64,000 nucleotides of DNA from Megamerina dolium. Taxonomy: Eukaryota > Arthropoda > Insecta > Diptera > Megamerinidae. Location: NCBI GenBank assembly GCA_963854835.1, contig OY978527.1, forward strand, positions 36,494,540 through 36,558,539, in the 5' to 3' direction. Below, one piece after another: positions 1 to 10,680 of this stretch. Every line of letters begins with the position of its first letter. The stretch's first letter is position 1. The notes below the pieces were generated by a model. That model saw nothing but the letters and a program-made list of their open reading frames with translations. It searched no databases and was not told the origin of the DNA. A program made the position numbers and the translations under genes.

Positions 1-120
1 CTCCTGATATTATTAAAACTCAATGATTTCTGTTTGATTTTTTTATCATACAACTTAAAGCTCATCTCTAATCAGCAAGTACGATAAAAACACAACCATT
101 TTTCCCAGAAGCCTTCAGTC

Positions 121-515
121 AGCTAAGGACGAAATATCTCAAGCCCTGTAAGATCTGGGCCACTTTGAAACGACTATTTGCAATGTAAAGTGGAGGATAG
201 AATGGAGAATGGCACTAGGTCAGGTGTCGTCAAATGTGCCTTGTGTGAAGGAAATCATCCAACAAATTAGTGAAAATACTGCAATACAACTCTACCTATC
301 AAAATACTTTAAGGCCATTGGTAAAAGATTAATAAATGGATTAGGTTACAGTGCAAAGCACATACATTGCGGTTCTGACCTCACTACCTCCAAAGGGCTA
401 CAGCTTTATAAGGCTACCGGAAAATTAAATTTGGTTACCATCCCTTCACACATAACCCAGACAACAGATTTAAATAAAATTTCGTATTTGATTGATTTCT
501 GCGTGATCTCATGAT
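121..515 (+). pseudogene. Jockey-like non-LTR retrotransposon fragment (gag knuckle + endonuclease)
   Basis: Two short protein similarities sit in this stretch, in different frames. The first reads DEISQAL*DLGHF followed by a CCHC-like knuckle beginning KCALCEGNHPTN, as in the gag protein of jockey-clade LINEs. The second, near 361..500, reads SDLTTSKGLQLYKA and then YLIDFCV, which matches the spacing of the DNase-I-like endonuclease of the same elements (Lys-Gly-x-x-Leu, then Asp-Leu/Ile-Ile-Asp-Phe). Stops and frame changes break it, and gag and endonuclease are closer than in a complete element, so internal sequence is missing. This is pattern recognition without alignment. Confidence 0.5.
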
Positions 516-1787
516 ATTAAGTGTGTAACGCGTGCCTTTTGTTTCCCAGCTGGGGTATTACTCAGTCAGCCAGGGTCAAGCAAGAGTGCAGCGTAAAAAG
601 TCTTGTTGTAGGAGGAGGACCAAATTCCGCACGATTGCCTATTGGCAATTTATTCACTGACACTAGAAGAGTGTTCGGCTCGGTACTGATGGAACTACTA
701 CTACTTTGTTTTATTTTCCTATTTTTATTTTTCTTCGTTTTTATTTTCCTTCCTTTCTTTTTTTACAATTTTTCAAGAATACAAATTCAATCTCTTATTC
801 CATGGTTTAATGGAATACCTAACGCTGGTTAACCTTACTTATATAATGAGAATTTATAGGATTGGCCAGTGCCACCTGCTAAATCCTATATTCTGGATCT
901 ACCAGACGAATCAGTCGTCTAGTAGATCTGCCTAAGCAGAAGTCTCCAAGCGACTAATAGTTGTTTAGGGTAGCGTGATATAGGGGTCTCCTGTATCTAG
1001 CACCCTGGCCTCACACCTAGCAGAGGAACACCTTTTAAAGCAATATATAGGAACAACCAAAGGGGTGACGGATGGTTTGCTCGGGGTATACGCGGTTGGT
1101 CAAAATGACCTCGGGCAGAGGTGAGGGTTCGCAGACGACTGCTTTAAGCGAGCGGCGCCGAGCGAATTAGTGCCATCGCGATTATAAGAGCACTTGTTAT
1201 GGTAGGAATAATTAGAATTATGTAGTGTAGAATTCCTATGATGCTACATTTCACGGTTAGTGAAAATTCATTTCGTAGGTAGGTATGTAAATGGTTGTAA
1301 CAGGCTTAGTTTTAGTCTGTTACAAGTGTAGCCCATGCTTTGAACTGTTCTCTGATCTACTTTACGGATATACTCACAAATACTGTCTCCATAATCGTAA
1401 AGCTGATTGACGTTCCTTCTGACATAATGTATCCTAAATAATCGATGTAAAACTCTGACTTTAATCTGAAGAACAACTTTCTGCAACAAGTAGTTTGGAA
1501 CTCGCTGGAGAATATGGGTGCTTTGTCATATCTACTTTAAACACTTCTGAAAACTCGAATAATACGAACGTCCATCAAACACAAATTTGCAAATCAGTGT
1601 TGGAGCCGTATTAACATTCTTTTCAGGGACCGCAAACAATAATTTTGTTTTATTCAATGAAAAAAATCAACATGCTCTAAAGGGTCGGAGAACACAGTTG
1701 ATTACATCAAAATAATATTAGTTGAAACCCCTACTGGAATCAGTGAAAATGTCTTATGCGAAAAACTTAACATTAAATATTACTTAT
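516..1787. other. Unassigned stretch with a GC-richer block (about 840..1200)
   Basis: No gene is recognisable. The part near 840..1200 is clearly richer in G and C than the AT-rich DNA around it and has no long open frame. It could be the untranslated end of a retrotransposon or another old insertion. A pyrimidine-rich run lies at 700..770. The open frames here lack any known domain. Confidence 0.4.
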
Positions 1788-2094
1788 AGGTTAGGTTATG
1801 TTTCTGCCCTCTCTCTGAGAGGCCACACTTAGGATAAAAATGCCCATTGTGATACCATCAATACTATTGTGCGTGTTAAATTTGTTCCGAACGGCGGAAC
1901 CCTTGTGACATCATTTTAACTTAGCTTTGTCATAGAGCTCTTTTAAGAAGAATTTTTGGCAAATTGTTACTGCCGGAAAAATTGCCAATTCTTGCCGGCA
2001 GGCGGGTACCGTTCGAAAGAAAATGCTTCAGTCGGGGATTGAACCAACGACCTACAGATCAGAAGGCCAACGCACTAACCACTGAGCTACTTAT
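1788..2094 (-). repeat. tRNA-derived SINE, copy A
   Basis: Read on the minus strand, the head starts near 2092 with TAGCTCAGTGG (box A of a tRNA-type pol III promoter), and about 45 bases later has GGTTCAATCCC (box B). A body of roughly 150 bases follows. The tail, toward 1788, contains GGTATCACAATGGGC and ends in CTAACC-type sequence. The stretch that normally contains CCTTCTAATACTGTCC is deleted in this copy. At least five other copies occur in the window. The tail resembles the 3' UTR of the RNase H-bearing LINE at 24199..24949. Confidence 0.8.
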
Positions 2095-3540
2095 AGATTT
2101 CTATTTTTCGATCATCAATAAAAATTATTTTTAGATTTTTCTATTCTACCGAAAAAATAATTTTATGATTTTTTTTTTTACTTAAAACGATCGAGATAAT
2201 TTTTTTAGTTTTTTTTTTGTGCAGAGATAAAAATTACATTTTGATTGTTTTTTTTTCTTGCCTGACAAGGTTACGTCACCTCTCTCGTTCGAAAACCTTC
2301 AAGGTTCCTGAGGTTTTGAAGTATCACATCATCTAGGTGGTAATTCCACATCATAGAATACGGTAAGACGATGGCTATTAGACACATACGTCGATGTGCT
2401 GGATGGACATCGAGATTCAGCAACGTCAATACGTGACATGAAATGGTATCAGTCAGCGTACTAGTACGAGAGATCATTGGAACTCTAAAAGCTAACAAGA
2501 GCCAAACTCTGGGAGGTTTGGCCTATCAGAATGTTGGAGATTATTTCGAAGAAGTGAATTTCGAGTTGACCTCGTTTACGAGCTTTGGTTTTTGCCGAAC
2601 CATCTGACACAGAGCAACTCTACAAACTCCTTCAAGAGGCAAGGAAGTTTTGTGAGAGGACGAAAGCGAAATTTTTGCACCATGATTTAAGTCCTTTTTC
2701 ATTGCTTGCAATATTGCAAATTCGTTTCTATACATAAAGCACCCACCTTAAAGTGAGTATATTAAACTAAATAAATCAAATCGTGCGTGGTTTAATGGAA
2801 AGGCATGTTTAAATTTTCGAATGTGTAAATACAAATATTTCATATGAGGAGAACAAACCAAAACATATCCAAATAATTCGATTTCATTCAATTGAAAAAC
2901 AATGCATGCATCCATCAGATGCAATGGAAACAAGTAAATATTTATATCAGTATATACACACATACATACATTAGAGGCAACAAAATGCCTGTGGCAAAAG
3001 CAGGGCCAGTAGTAAAAACACGCAAATAATTGTGTGCGAGTGTATGTTTGGGTGTTAAATTTAAATTGCAATTCAATTACCATTGCCAATTAGTTTGGAA
3101 TTCTTATGTATGTGGATAATCCACATATGTAAGAATATGTGAATGTGTGCATATATCAGAGATGCCAAATTGTGAGCGATACGAGGAATTTACGTTGAGT
3201 TTCAGTTCCAGTGAAGAATCAGGAAATGTTTATGTAAAAACCCTTCAGCTTGAACTTTTTATCATTCAGTATGCAAAGAATTTAATTGTAAATCCCCAAA
3301 TTTGGTAGATAGGTCTGGGGAATAACAAAATAAATCAGTTGGCTTCTCTATACCATGAACCGATTTGAATCTTTTTGAACAATGTATATGTATTTTATAT
3401 ATGGTGCAGGGAAAAATATGTAAATTAGGGAGGACCCAACTTTTAGCCTACAAATTATATAGCACAAAAAATAAACCACCGGTAATTTGTCTAAATTTTA
3501 AATCCCCGCATTTGAACAAAAAATTATTACTCTCCAATAA
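2095..3540. other. AT-rich stretch without recognisable gene
   Basis: Poly-T-rich at 2100..2260. The part 2265..2750 is less AT-rich and could be an old insertion, but neither strand yields a protein I recognise. The rest looks like ordinary fly intron DNA with TATA-like simple sequence. Confidence 0.4.
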
Positions 3541-3776
3541 CGTGCTGTAGCTCAATGGTTAGTGTGTTTACCTTCTGATCTGTAAGATAAGGCAATCAAA
3601 TGACAATTACTCCAGGAGTAGCAATTTGCCATGAAAAAGCTTCCAAAAGAGCTCTGTAACAAAGCTCAGAAAAAGTTATATTACAAGAGTTCAACCGTTC
3701 GGAACCTGCTAAAATAAGTATGTCTCGTTTAATACTGTACAAAATTTAATACGCACAACAGTACTGGAAGTGTCAT
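3541..3776 (+). repeat. tRNA-derived SINE, copy B (internally deleted)
   Basis: Plus-strand copy starting with GTGCTGTAGCTCAATGGTTAG (box A). The box B region is deleted: the head passes directly from CTTCTGATCTGTAAG to body sequence (GCAATTTGCCATGAAAAAGC). The tail includes the AATACTGTACAAAATTTAA segment and stops near AACAGTACTGGAAG, so the LINE-like terminal part is missing. It is older than copies C and E, judging by its differences. Confidence 0.75.
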
Positions 3777-3960
3777 ATTATTATTTTTTTATCATAAAAT
3801 AATGGTGGTCTGGTCGTGTTTCGCGAGGCAACTAGTCTAGCTGCTTCTACCGGGTGAGGTTTGCGCAATTCTTGTCGCCTTCATAGCACATCAACTCACT
3901 GGAAGTCATGTAGTTTAGCACCTTAATTTTTTTCAATGAGGAGTAATAGTGTAGTTAATG
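3777..3960. other. Short spacer, no feature
   Basis: AT-rich, with nothing recognisable, up to the TA that flanks the Tc1-like element. Confidence 0.4.
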
Positions 3961-3962
3961 TA

Positions 3963-5612
3963 CAGTGGCTCACAGCTTATTTCGTACAGTGTATATATTT
4001 TTATGTACATGGCTGTAACATCGAAACTAAAAAACTTATCGATAAGTTTTGAATGTAGATGTCTGTGTATGTGTTTAGTAAACCTAATAAGAAAACGGGG
4101 AACCCCAAAAATTGTTCTTTTTGTCATGCAAGAAAGAAAAACTATTGATCAGCTGATTTTCAGCTCACATCTTATTTCGTACACAAACTTCAATGTAAGT
4201 AAGTTTCATTCTGCCGCGCAGTTACAAAGTTTTTTTGAATTGTATGAGTTTTTGGACCTTTTTAACTATTATAACAATTTTTATTATTATTATTTTAAAT
4301 AGTTAAAGTGCTGTAAATTAAACATTTAGCGTTATGGGCGTCGTACAACGATGGAACAGCGTAAACTGGTAATTAACCATTTTAGGAAAGGTCAGAGTGT
4401 GCGAAAAATTGCTGAAATGACAAATTTAAGTGCCTCAACTGTCCAATACATCATTCAACGCTTCGTTCGCGAAAATCGGTTGGAGAACAAGGGCAGAGAA
4501 GCACCTAATAAGATTTTCAACGCATCAGACGAGCGTTATATTGTACGAAAAATTAAGAAAAATCCAAAGTTATCCGCTCCGAAGTTGGCTGCAGAGGTTC
4601 AGCGTGAAATAGGAAATCATCCAGTGCTGAAACTGTCCGACGTGTGCTGCGCAATCATGACTTGAACGGTCGAGTAGCCCGAAAGAAACCATTCATTTCA
4701 AAAATGAATATACAACGCCGACTTGACTCCGCCAAAGAGCATATTATTAAGACTCCTGCGTTCTGGAATACCGTTATTTTCGCGGATGAGTCTAAGTTTA
4801 ATATTTTTGGTTCGGACGGAATGTCATATGTTTGGCGTAAAGCGAATACCGAGCTAAACAAGGAGAACCTTAAGCCCACAGTGAAGCATGGTGGCGGTAG
4901 CGTGATGGTTTGGGCCTGTATGTCAGCAGCCGGAGTAGGTGAATTGGTTTTTATTGAGGGAACAATGGATAAAATGAAGTACCTCGAGATTCTGAAAAAC
5001 AATTTACTTCAAAGTGCAGACAAACTGGATTTGCGGGATGAATTTCGGTACTACCAAGATAATGACCCAAAACATAAATCTGGGATTGTGCAATCTTGGC
5101 TTATTTGGAACTGCCCACACTTGATGTCTCCACCACCACAGTCACCTGACATGAATGTGATTGAAAATCTTTGGTCTATTTTGGACAATAAAATAAGAAC
5201 ACACAAGATTTCTAATAAGCAAGACCTAAAGAAGGTACTGATGGAGGAATGGAAAAAAATCACACCAGACATCACTCAAAAATTGGTGGATTCAATGGCA
5301 AATAGACTCCAGGCTATCATTAACGCTAAGGGATGTCATACTAAATATTAAAATCAACTTACTTTGTTTTTAGTTTGAACTTAAAGAGACTGTACGAAAT
5401 AAGCTGTGACATGAATTTTCCTATTTTATTCTTATTTTATTTTTTTATAGTGTCAAACACTAAAATTTTGAAAAAGTAAATTTTGGAAAATAAAAAACAA
5501 ACCTTCCTTTCAAAAATGGCATTTATATTTTGTTCAAATTTTTGCTATATTAGGAATTACGACTGCAGCAATTTTTAAACTGTCACTGTACGAAATAAGC
5601 TGGGAGCCACTG
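3963..5612 (+). mobile_element. Tc1-like transposon with IR/DR-type ends
   Basis: The outer ends are 29-base inverted repeats starting CAGTGGCTC and including CTTATTTCGTACAGTG, with one mismatch, flanked by TA on both sides (3961..3962 and 5613..5614). A second copy of the core TTATTTCGTAC lies about 200 bases inside each end (near 4170 and, inverted, near 5390). Two repeats per end define the IR/DR group of Tc1 elements, in which transposase binds both sites. The element is about 1.65 kb, the usual size, and contains one transposase gene. Ends and TA duplication are intact, so it looks fairly young; if transposase were supplied, it could in principle still be mobilised (inference). Confidence 0.9.
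4351..5351 (+). pseudogene. Tc1-family transposase, one frameshift
   Basis: Cut-and-paste DDE transposase. The first 90 or so codons form the paired-like helix-turn-helix DNA-binding part (QRKLVINHFRKGQSVRKIAE). The catalytic domain holds FADESKFN (first Asp), YQDNDPKHKSG (second Asp) and SPDMNVIENLW (Glu), with the DD34E spacing of the Tc1 family. The reading frame breaks near 4620: the upstream frame ends at 4665, and the rest opens at 4644 as VLRNHDLNGRVARKKPF. Reading the other frame just before the break gives SAETVRRVLRNH, the expected Tc1 sequence, so this is one gene with a small indel rather than two. With the frame corrected it would be about 333 residues, typical for the family. 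No other stop was seen. Confidence 0.88.
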
Positions 5613-5614
5613 TA

Positions 5615-6203
5615 GGTCATCTACATGGCAAACACCGGGTAACGTCTTTCTGGCACCCGCTGAGAAGCGGCTGAAGTAAATGCCGAACATTTCCTGGCTT
5701 GGAACCCGACATATAAAAACTCTCGTCCTTCAATGAAAACTTAAAAAATGCCTCGATTAAGGACTATCGACTAGGACTAGGGTGACTAGGATGACTCCCG
5801 CAAATGGAATAACGACTATGATTTATGGATATTCACCTGGGATATCGGAACCCCCTATAGGAAAGGTTTACCTATCCAGCTGGCTAATGTACTAGAGAAA
5901 TATAAGGGTGAAATCACCGCTCTTCAGCAGATGCGATGGACGATAAAAGGCTGCCCCGCAAGAGCGTCCTGTGATATATATTACAGTTGCTATGCAGAAA
6001 ATCTCGAATTAGGTTTTGGATTTTTTGTCAGCAAATCACTGAGAGATCTAGTCTCACAAAAGCGAAAAAAACGCTGAATACAATCCGCATCAGGGAAAAC
6101 TTCTTCAATATAAGCTTTATGTATGCCCCACGCTCTGACGGATGAGAAGGGCGATGCGCCTCTACAATGCCTATGACCGCTTCCCCGCCACGATATCAAA
6201 ATG
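5615..6203 (+). pseudogene. RTE-type LINE: 5' region and N-terminal endonuclease, part 1
   Basis: Starting right after the Tc1 element, this has the 5' region and the first part of the endonuclease of the RTE-like family found elsewhere in the window (compare 53690..54580). Recognisable words in shifting frames are LANVLEKYKGEITALQQMRW, then CDIYYSCYAE near 5970, and HDIKM near 6190. The LQxMRW word is the catalytic-Glu motif of APE-type endonucleases. Several frameshifts are present. It is cut at about 6203 by a different LINE fragment and continues at about 6700. Confidence 0.75.
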
Positions 6204-6699
6204 ATATCACCTTATACGGGTTCCAGTGCACTGGGATTTATCAAGGAATTAGACCGCGGACGATCTAGCAAAGATGGATACAACGATGCAAAATCTTTCT
6301 CATAAGGAGAGAATTGGCAGCTCAATGGCGACGTGTAAACTTCTCCTAGTCTCGTACGCATTAATGAAAACGAATGCCAGAAGGGAGTTGGAAGACTCAT
6401 GTGTATCTACCAGATCAATCTGGCTACCACTGAACATAAAACGAACAAAAGAGCTATTGGAACTTAACAGACACGCGGTTAGTATGCTGGTGGGAATTAT
6501 TACGGGACATTGTCTGATAGGTCCGCATGCAAATAAGCCAGGCATCGCTGCACCTGGCTACTGCCGAAGCTGCGGCGATAAAAAACCAGAGTCCATAAGT
6601 CACCTCCTGTGTGAGTGTCCGACACTAACTAGCGGCAGAATGACTCATTTGGGCAGTCATTTTATCCGCGCAAGCGAACAGCAACCTCAACCTACCTAC
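6204..6699 (+). pseudogene. RNase H-bearing LINE C-terminal fragment nested in the RTE copy
   Basis: The plus-strand frame carries the sequence that follows RNase H in LOA/I-type LINEs: TGHCLIGPHANKPG, then the zinc-binding CRSCGDKKPESISHLLCECP. The same words recur at 22080..22200 and 24330..24460 on the minus strand. The RTE endonuclease reads HDIK on the left and GDYNARIGKEG on the right, which are adjacent in the protein, so this ~500-base fragment lies inside that coding region. No clear target-site duplication or poly-A tail was seen, so exact ends are uncertain by a few bases. Confidence 0.75.
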
Positions 6700-6965
6700 C
6701 TACTTTGGCGACTATAATGCCAGGATAGGCAAGGAAGGTGCCTTTGGTCCAACTGTTGGAAATTTCAATCTCTACCAGAACAACCCAGAACCAGTACAAT
6801 TAGGAGTACCAGATTCCAATATATTCACATCCATATAGCAGAGTGGCTCTCGCCAGATCACCGAAAATCGCCGAGATCGCTGAAAAACCACATTAATAAC
6901 TTGGTGATAGACGGAAGGCGTGCTTCCAGTGTGATGTGGACGTGAAATTTCAATCGTTGGCATTA
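6700..6965 (+). pseudogene. RTE-type LINE endonuclease, part 2
   Basis: Resumes the interrupted copy: GDYNARIGKEGAFGPTVGN carries the catalytic GDFNA-type motif of APE endonucleases. It is followed by the degraded stretch ending in VIDGRRASSVM, as in the copy at 54240..54500. Frame changes and stops make it non-functional. Similarity fades near 6965, and the reverse transcriptase half is absent; a mariner-like element starts at 7050. Confidence 0.75.
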
Positions 6966-7049
6966 GGTCACTGGCTTCCGTGTATACACCCTATCATTCC
7001 GTTGCGTAAAATGTTCCTCCACTTATCATACGACCATTCGACTACATTA

Positions 7050-7750
7050 CCACCTCGATCAAAAAGTTCCCGGAATAATCACAGTGTGGCGCTCCCATCG
7101 TTCCACTTTGAGTCCTGTTTTTTTTTGTTAAGTTGGTCATAGCTTGACATTTGCAAAAGATGCGTAGCCAAGAGTACATATATCTCAGTACTTCCTGCGA
7201 TTTATCCATTACTTCCTCTCGGCTGCTGAAACACGTTCCCCGTAATGTTTTTTTAGCTCGATTGAACAGAAAGAAGTCACAGGGAACCAAATCAGGTGAA
7301 TTCACTGGCTGTTGGATGGTATTTGTTGCATTTTTCGTCAAAAAATTACGAATAATGATGGCACTGTGCGACGGTGCAAAATCCACGAGTTTTCTGCCCA
7401 CAATTCTGGTCTCTTTCCGTCGTACTCATAGTAATGAGTAATGAGTCTTGTCTCCAGTAATGATCCTTCTGATGAATGTGGTAGGATTCAGCCTCGCAAA
7501 TCATGTATTTTTCGACGTCAACACGGTCTCATTTTTGCATGAAATTGATTGAAAATTGTAAAAAATCGCCAACACACAGAGATAGATGTACTCTTGGATA
7601 CGTAACTTTTGCAAATGTCAAGTTATGATGTTATGGTTTAGAGGGAATATCAACAATAGATGTACCAACTTAACAAAAAACAACAGAACTCAAATTGGAA
7701 CGATAGAGCGCCACACGGTGGTTATTCTGGGAACTTTTTGATCAAAGTGG
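7050..7750 (-). mobile_element. Mariner-like element with long terminal inverted repeats, internally deleted
   Basis: The ends at 7050 and 7750 are inverted copies (ATCAAAAAGTTCCC, then GTGTGGCGCTC), flanked by TA. Similarity continues inward for about 150 bases on each side, through GTTAAGTTGGT and CTTGACATTTGCAAAAG to GAGTACAT; the right arm has an extra ~35 bases near 7620..7660. Long repeats of this kind differ from the ~30-base ends typical of mariners. Between them on the minus strand lies a remnant of transposase. The total of about 700 bases is roughly half of a full mariner. Confidence 0.82.
7190..7500 (-). pseudogene. Mariner transposase remnant (C-terminal half)
   Basis: Minus strand reads FIRRIITGD (around the first catalytic Asp), then jumps over a deletion to APSHSAIIIRNFLTKNATN and NSPDLVPCDFFLF, which contain the downstream catalytic Asp region of mariner transposases. 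The second catalytic Asp (HHDNAPSHS in relatives) has been altered to FAPSHS by frame loss. It is enclosed by the long inverted repeats and cannot encode an active enzyme. Confidence 0.75.
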
Positions 7751-7752
7751 TA

Positions 7753-9554
7753 TTATGCCAGTATAGGTACATCGATTTCAAATTATTCAATACAATAATA
7801 GCAACAACAAATATCGAATGAAAATACACAAATCCAAACAAGATGAGGTGTAATTTAATTAAAACTGTTTAAGCATTGAAAGTGTTGCAAGTTGTAAAGT
7901 ACGAGTACAATAGTTGCATTGCATTTCAAATACGTTTATGCATATGCACCCAGGCACCTTGGCATAACAGCCAATCAACGCTGTGCTCTAAATTGCATGG
8001 TTGCTTAAGAAATTGGTTTAGTTCAATTTCATACATACAAGGTGCCAATGCATATTTTTTCATATCCAATATCGAAAATGAGTACCAACATATACGCATA
8101 GGTATATTTGTATGTATGCGTCACTCGCAGTATGTCTATTTTAAGAATTTCTTTAAGCAAATATGTTTGAAAGTATTTACTTCAAATTGATTCGTTTTAA
8201 TGATGATGATGATGATGCGTAGTACATTCTAAATTCTCTATTTGTTGTGTTTATTTTATATTTGTTTTTGTATTTTGGCTTTTTCTTCCTAAATCGTTTA
8301 TTTGTTTGTTTTTCTTTTCTTGAAAATTTGTGTTTTTTTCTTTAAATTGAATCTTTAATTAATTAACGGAAGTTTTTGGCTAGTAAATGCTTTCACGAGA
8401 TGCGGGTAATTCAATAAGTCGATAGTCAATGAGTTCAATAGAAAATACACAATTTTGGATTGAGTTTTTTTAATCTCTGTACAGTCTGTACACTTTCCTA
8501 TCGATGTTTTTTTTTAAACTTTCCCATCTTCCGCTGTATTGGTACCCAAACTGTGAGCGCCACCATAGTATACATTAAATGTCGTAAGGACTTATTGAGT
8601 TACCCTCGAATCTCTTCCGATATATTTCTTATACTAAAATACTGAGTGTACTTAAATAAATTTGCCAGAAAATAAAACAAAAATCATTTACAAATTTCTT
8701 TCAACACATTTCAACAAACAATTTTATTCAGCAAAAAAAAAAAAAAAAAAAAAAAAAATTTAAAACGAAGAAAAGAAAGAAAACAACAAATACGTAGTAC
8801 CTATATGAGAAATTAAAAAAAAAAAAAGAATTCAGTTCTATTGAAAAGTTCCAATTGCTGCTCCTCTTAAGGTGGCATGCAGTCGGTATGTTTAAAAAAA
8901 AAAAGAAAGAAAATATCCAAACTTGTGCCAATAAATAGTGCGATTTATTAGTATTTCAGTTTCAGTAATTTTGAATATTCTGTGTGTGTGCTTTCTTAAT
9001 AAGTGCTACTAAGAGTTCACATAAATTAAGGGGCAAATGGAGAATGAGAGTAGGAAGACTAATTTACTTCAATTTCTTCTACCTTTGGTTAAATTGCTTT
9101 TATAATAGAGTTCATTTTAGTGTTTTGTATTCTTTCATAGCGGATTGCACTTAACAATTATTACTTAAGAATTGGACTTTTAATTCACTATTAGTTTTTC
9201 TTGCTGTTGTTGTACTCTAAACTCGAAATTATTTTAATACATTTTTATAAATACACCAATGCACAATACCCTTTTATTTCGAAATCTTAAAAAAATGTGA
9301 TTCTTTTCTATAAAATGGAATAAATTCATTAAGAACTTACGATCAATTTCAGCTAAACAATTTAAATGAGAGGCATTTCATTTAATTGTTCATCATAATT
9401 TAAATTTTATTTGATTCAATATTTTATTTCAGATATGTATTCGTAGAATACAGCATTTTTTATGATTATTAGTTGTCCCATATCAATGGCGTAGCCAAGA
9501 TTTTCTTAAGTGTGGGCGTATTCGGTGAAAAAAAAAAATTGGAGAGACAAACTA
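7753..9554. other. AT-rich DNA with simple repeats
   Basis: No gene recognised. Contains (TGA)n at 8200..8217, a poly-A run at about 8732..8758 and more A-runs at 8814..8828 and 8892..8905. Open frames here are low-complexity translations. Compatible with a netrin intron. Confidence 0.5.
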
Positions 9555-9840
9555 GCCTTACTTACTGACTTACTTATGTGGCAATTATAACCGAAAATCG
9601 ATTAAGACCGAATCTAGCATGCTTCGCCAGCCATCTCTTTCCTTCGCTAGTTGGCACCAGTCAGAAATTCCAAATGCTTACAAGTTCCTCAGTACTTGGT
9701 CTTTCCACAGGAGGTTAGGTCTGCCTCTTCAACGTCGTCCACCAGCGGATTCTGAATATAACACCTTCTTAGCCGGAGCGTGTTCTTCCATTCGCTCGAT
9801 ATGACCTAGCTAGCGCAGCCTCTAAATTTTAATGCGCGAC
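9555..9840 (-). pseudogene. RTE-type LINE 3' end fragment
   Basis: The minus strand ends with (TAAG)-type tail copies at about 9557..9577, preceded by CCACATAAG and a degraded C-terminus of the RTE protein, including the RWLGHVERMEEHA-like region near 9800 and the downstream GRP-RW block. It is a 5'-truncated remnant of about 280 bases. The plus-strand open frame over it is only the antisense of this conserved end, as also seen at 27989, 34897 and 48960. Confidence 0.75.
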
Positions 9841-9999
9841 AAATGAATGAACAGGACAGAAATGATTTTCTCAACAACCTCGATAAGGAGGTTGTTGAAA
9901 ATAATTAAAGCAATTTCATTATTCTGAAAAAAAAAAAATTTGAACACGAGTTCCTCAATAATTTCAATAAGACTAATGCCCTAAATAGTTATATGTAAA

Positions 10000-10110
10000 A
10001 TGGACGCAGTGGAAGCCATTATTGAAGAATTTATTAGTGAGATACCGGCAGATATGTTGGAGAAAGTATGCCAAAATTGGACCCGAAGGCTCTTAAAAAA
10101 TCACCCTGTA
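10000..10110 (+). pseudogene. C-terminal fragment of a Tc1/mariner transposase
   Basis: Reads VEAIIEEFISEIPADMLEKV, then CQNWTRRL. This is the end of the IS630/Tc1/mariner transposase family whose middle part (FQQDGA, HTA, SDLTPLDFFLW) appears on the minus strand at 52195..52539. Only about 35 residues remain, and the catalytic core is absent. It runs directly into a different mariner remnant. Confidence 0.6.
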
Positions 10111-10680
10111 GTTTCCGTGTGCTCCGAAAATATCAACTTGTGTACCCAAAAATTCGTTATTTCGGGGAGTTTTACTTCAATATTTCAATATGAAGGAAAA
10201 GGCTGCCGAAAGTCTTAGTATCTTAGTGGAAGTTTATGGTGTCCATACTTTAGCTGAACAAACGTATCAGGAGTGGCTTGCTCGATTTAAAAGTGTCAAT
10301 TTTAATTTGGTAGTCGAAGAACGACCCGAAGCGCCACCAAAGTTCGAGGATGAAGAACTGGAGGCAAGGCTCGATGAAGATCCATCACAAAAGCAAGATA
10401 AACTCGCAAAAATACTTAGAGTCACTCAACCAACCATTTGCCATCGTTTAAATGCAAAGGGTATGATCCGAAAGGTAGGAAATCGGGTGCCATATGAACT
10501 GAAGCCAAGAGACGTCGAAAGCCGTTTTTCACGTGTGAATATTCATGGCGAGACGATCATACTGTGTATTTGGTGTGACCAGCTAGGTGCGGTGTATTAT
10601 GAGCTCTTGAAATCAGGTCAGACGATCACAGGCGACCTGTATCGACGATAATTGATGCGTTTGAGCCGAGCCCTGGTCTA
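10111..10680 (+). pseudogene. Mariner-like transposase, internally deleted
   Basis: The plus-strand frame has the N-terminal helix-turn-helix half (LVEVYGVHTLAEQTYQEWL and DEDPSQKQDKLAKILRVTQ), then the linker word PYELKPRDVESRF. It jumps directly to NIHGETIILCIWCDQLGAVY and ELLKSGQTITGD, which in intact proteins lie more than 60 residues further on. The deletion removes the first catalytic Asp (TGDEKW region). The frame then stops and the C-terminal half is missing. YELKPRDVE resembles mariners I associate with irritans-type elements, from memory only. Confidence 0.8.

Noticed and set aside
2035..2092. Functional tRNA gene on the minus strand
   Set aside because: Boxes A and B are present, but the same head occurs in several other places joined to a common non-tRNA body and a LINE-like tail, which makes it a SINE.
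2271..2735. Possible retroelement ORF on either strand
   Set aside because: Composition differs a little from the flanks, but I could not recognise any motif on either strand.
4644..5351. Second, separate transposase gene
   Set aside because: The sequence just upstream continues the Tc1 protein in the same frame (SAETVRRV), so both open frames are one gene with an indel near 4620.
8728..8931. Phe-rich open frame
   Set aside because: Translation of poly-A runs on the opposite strand.
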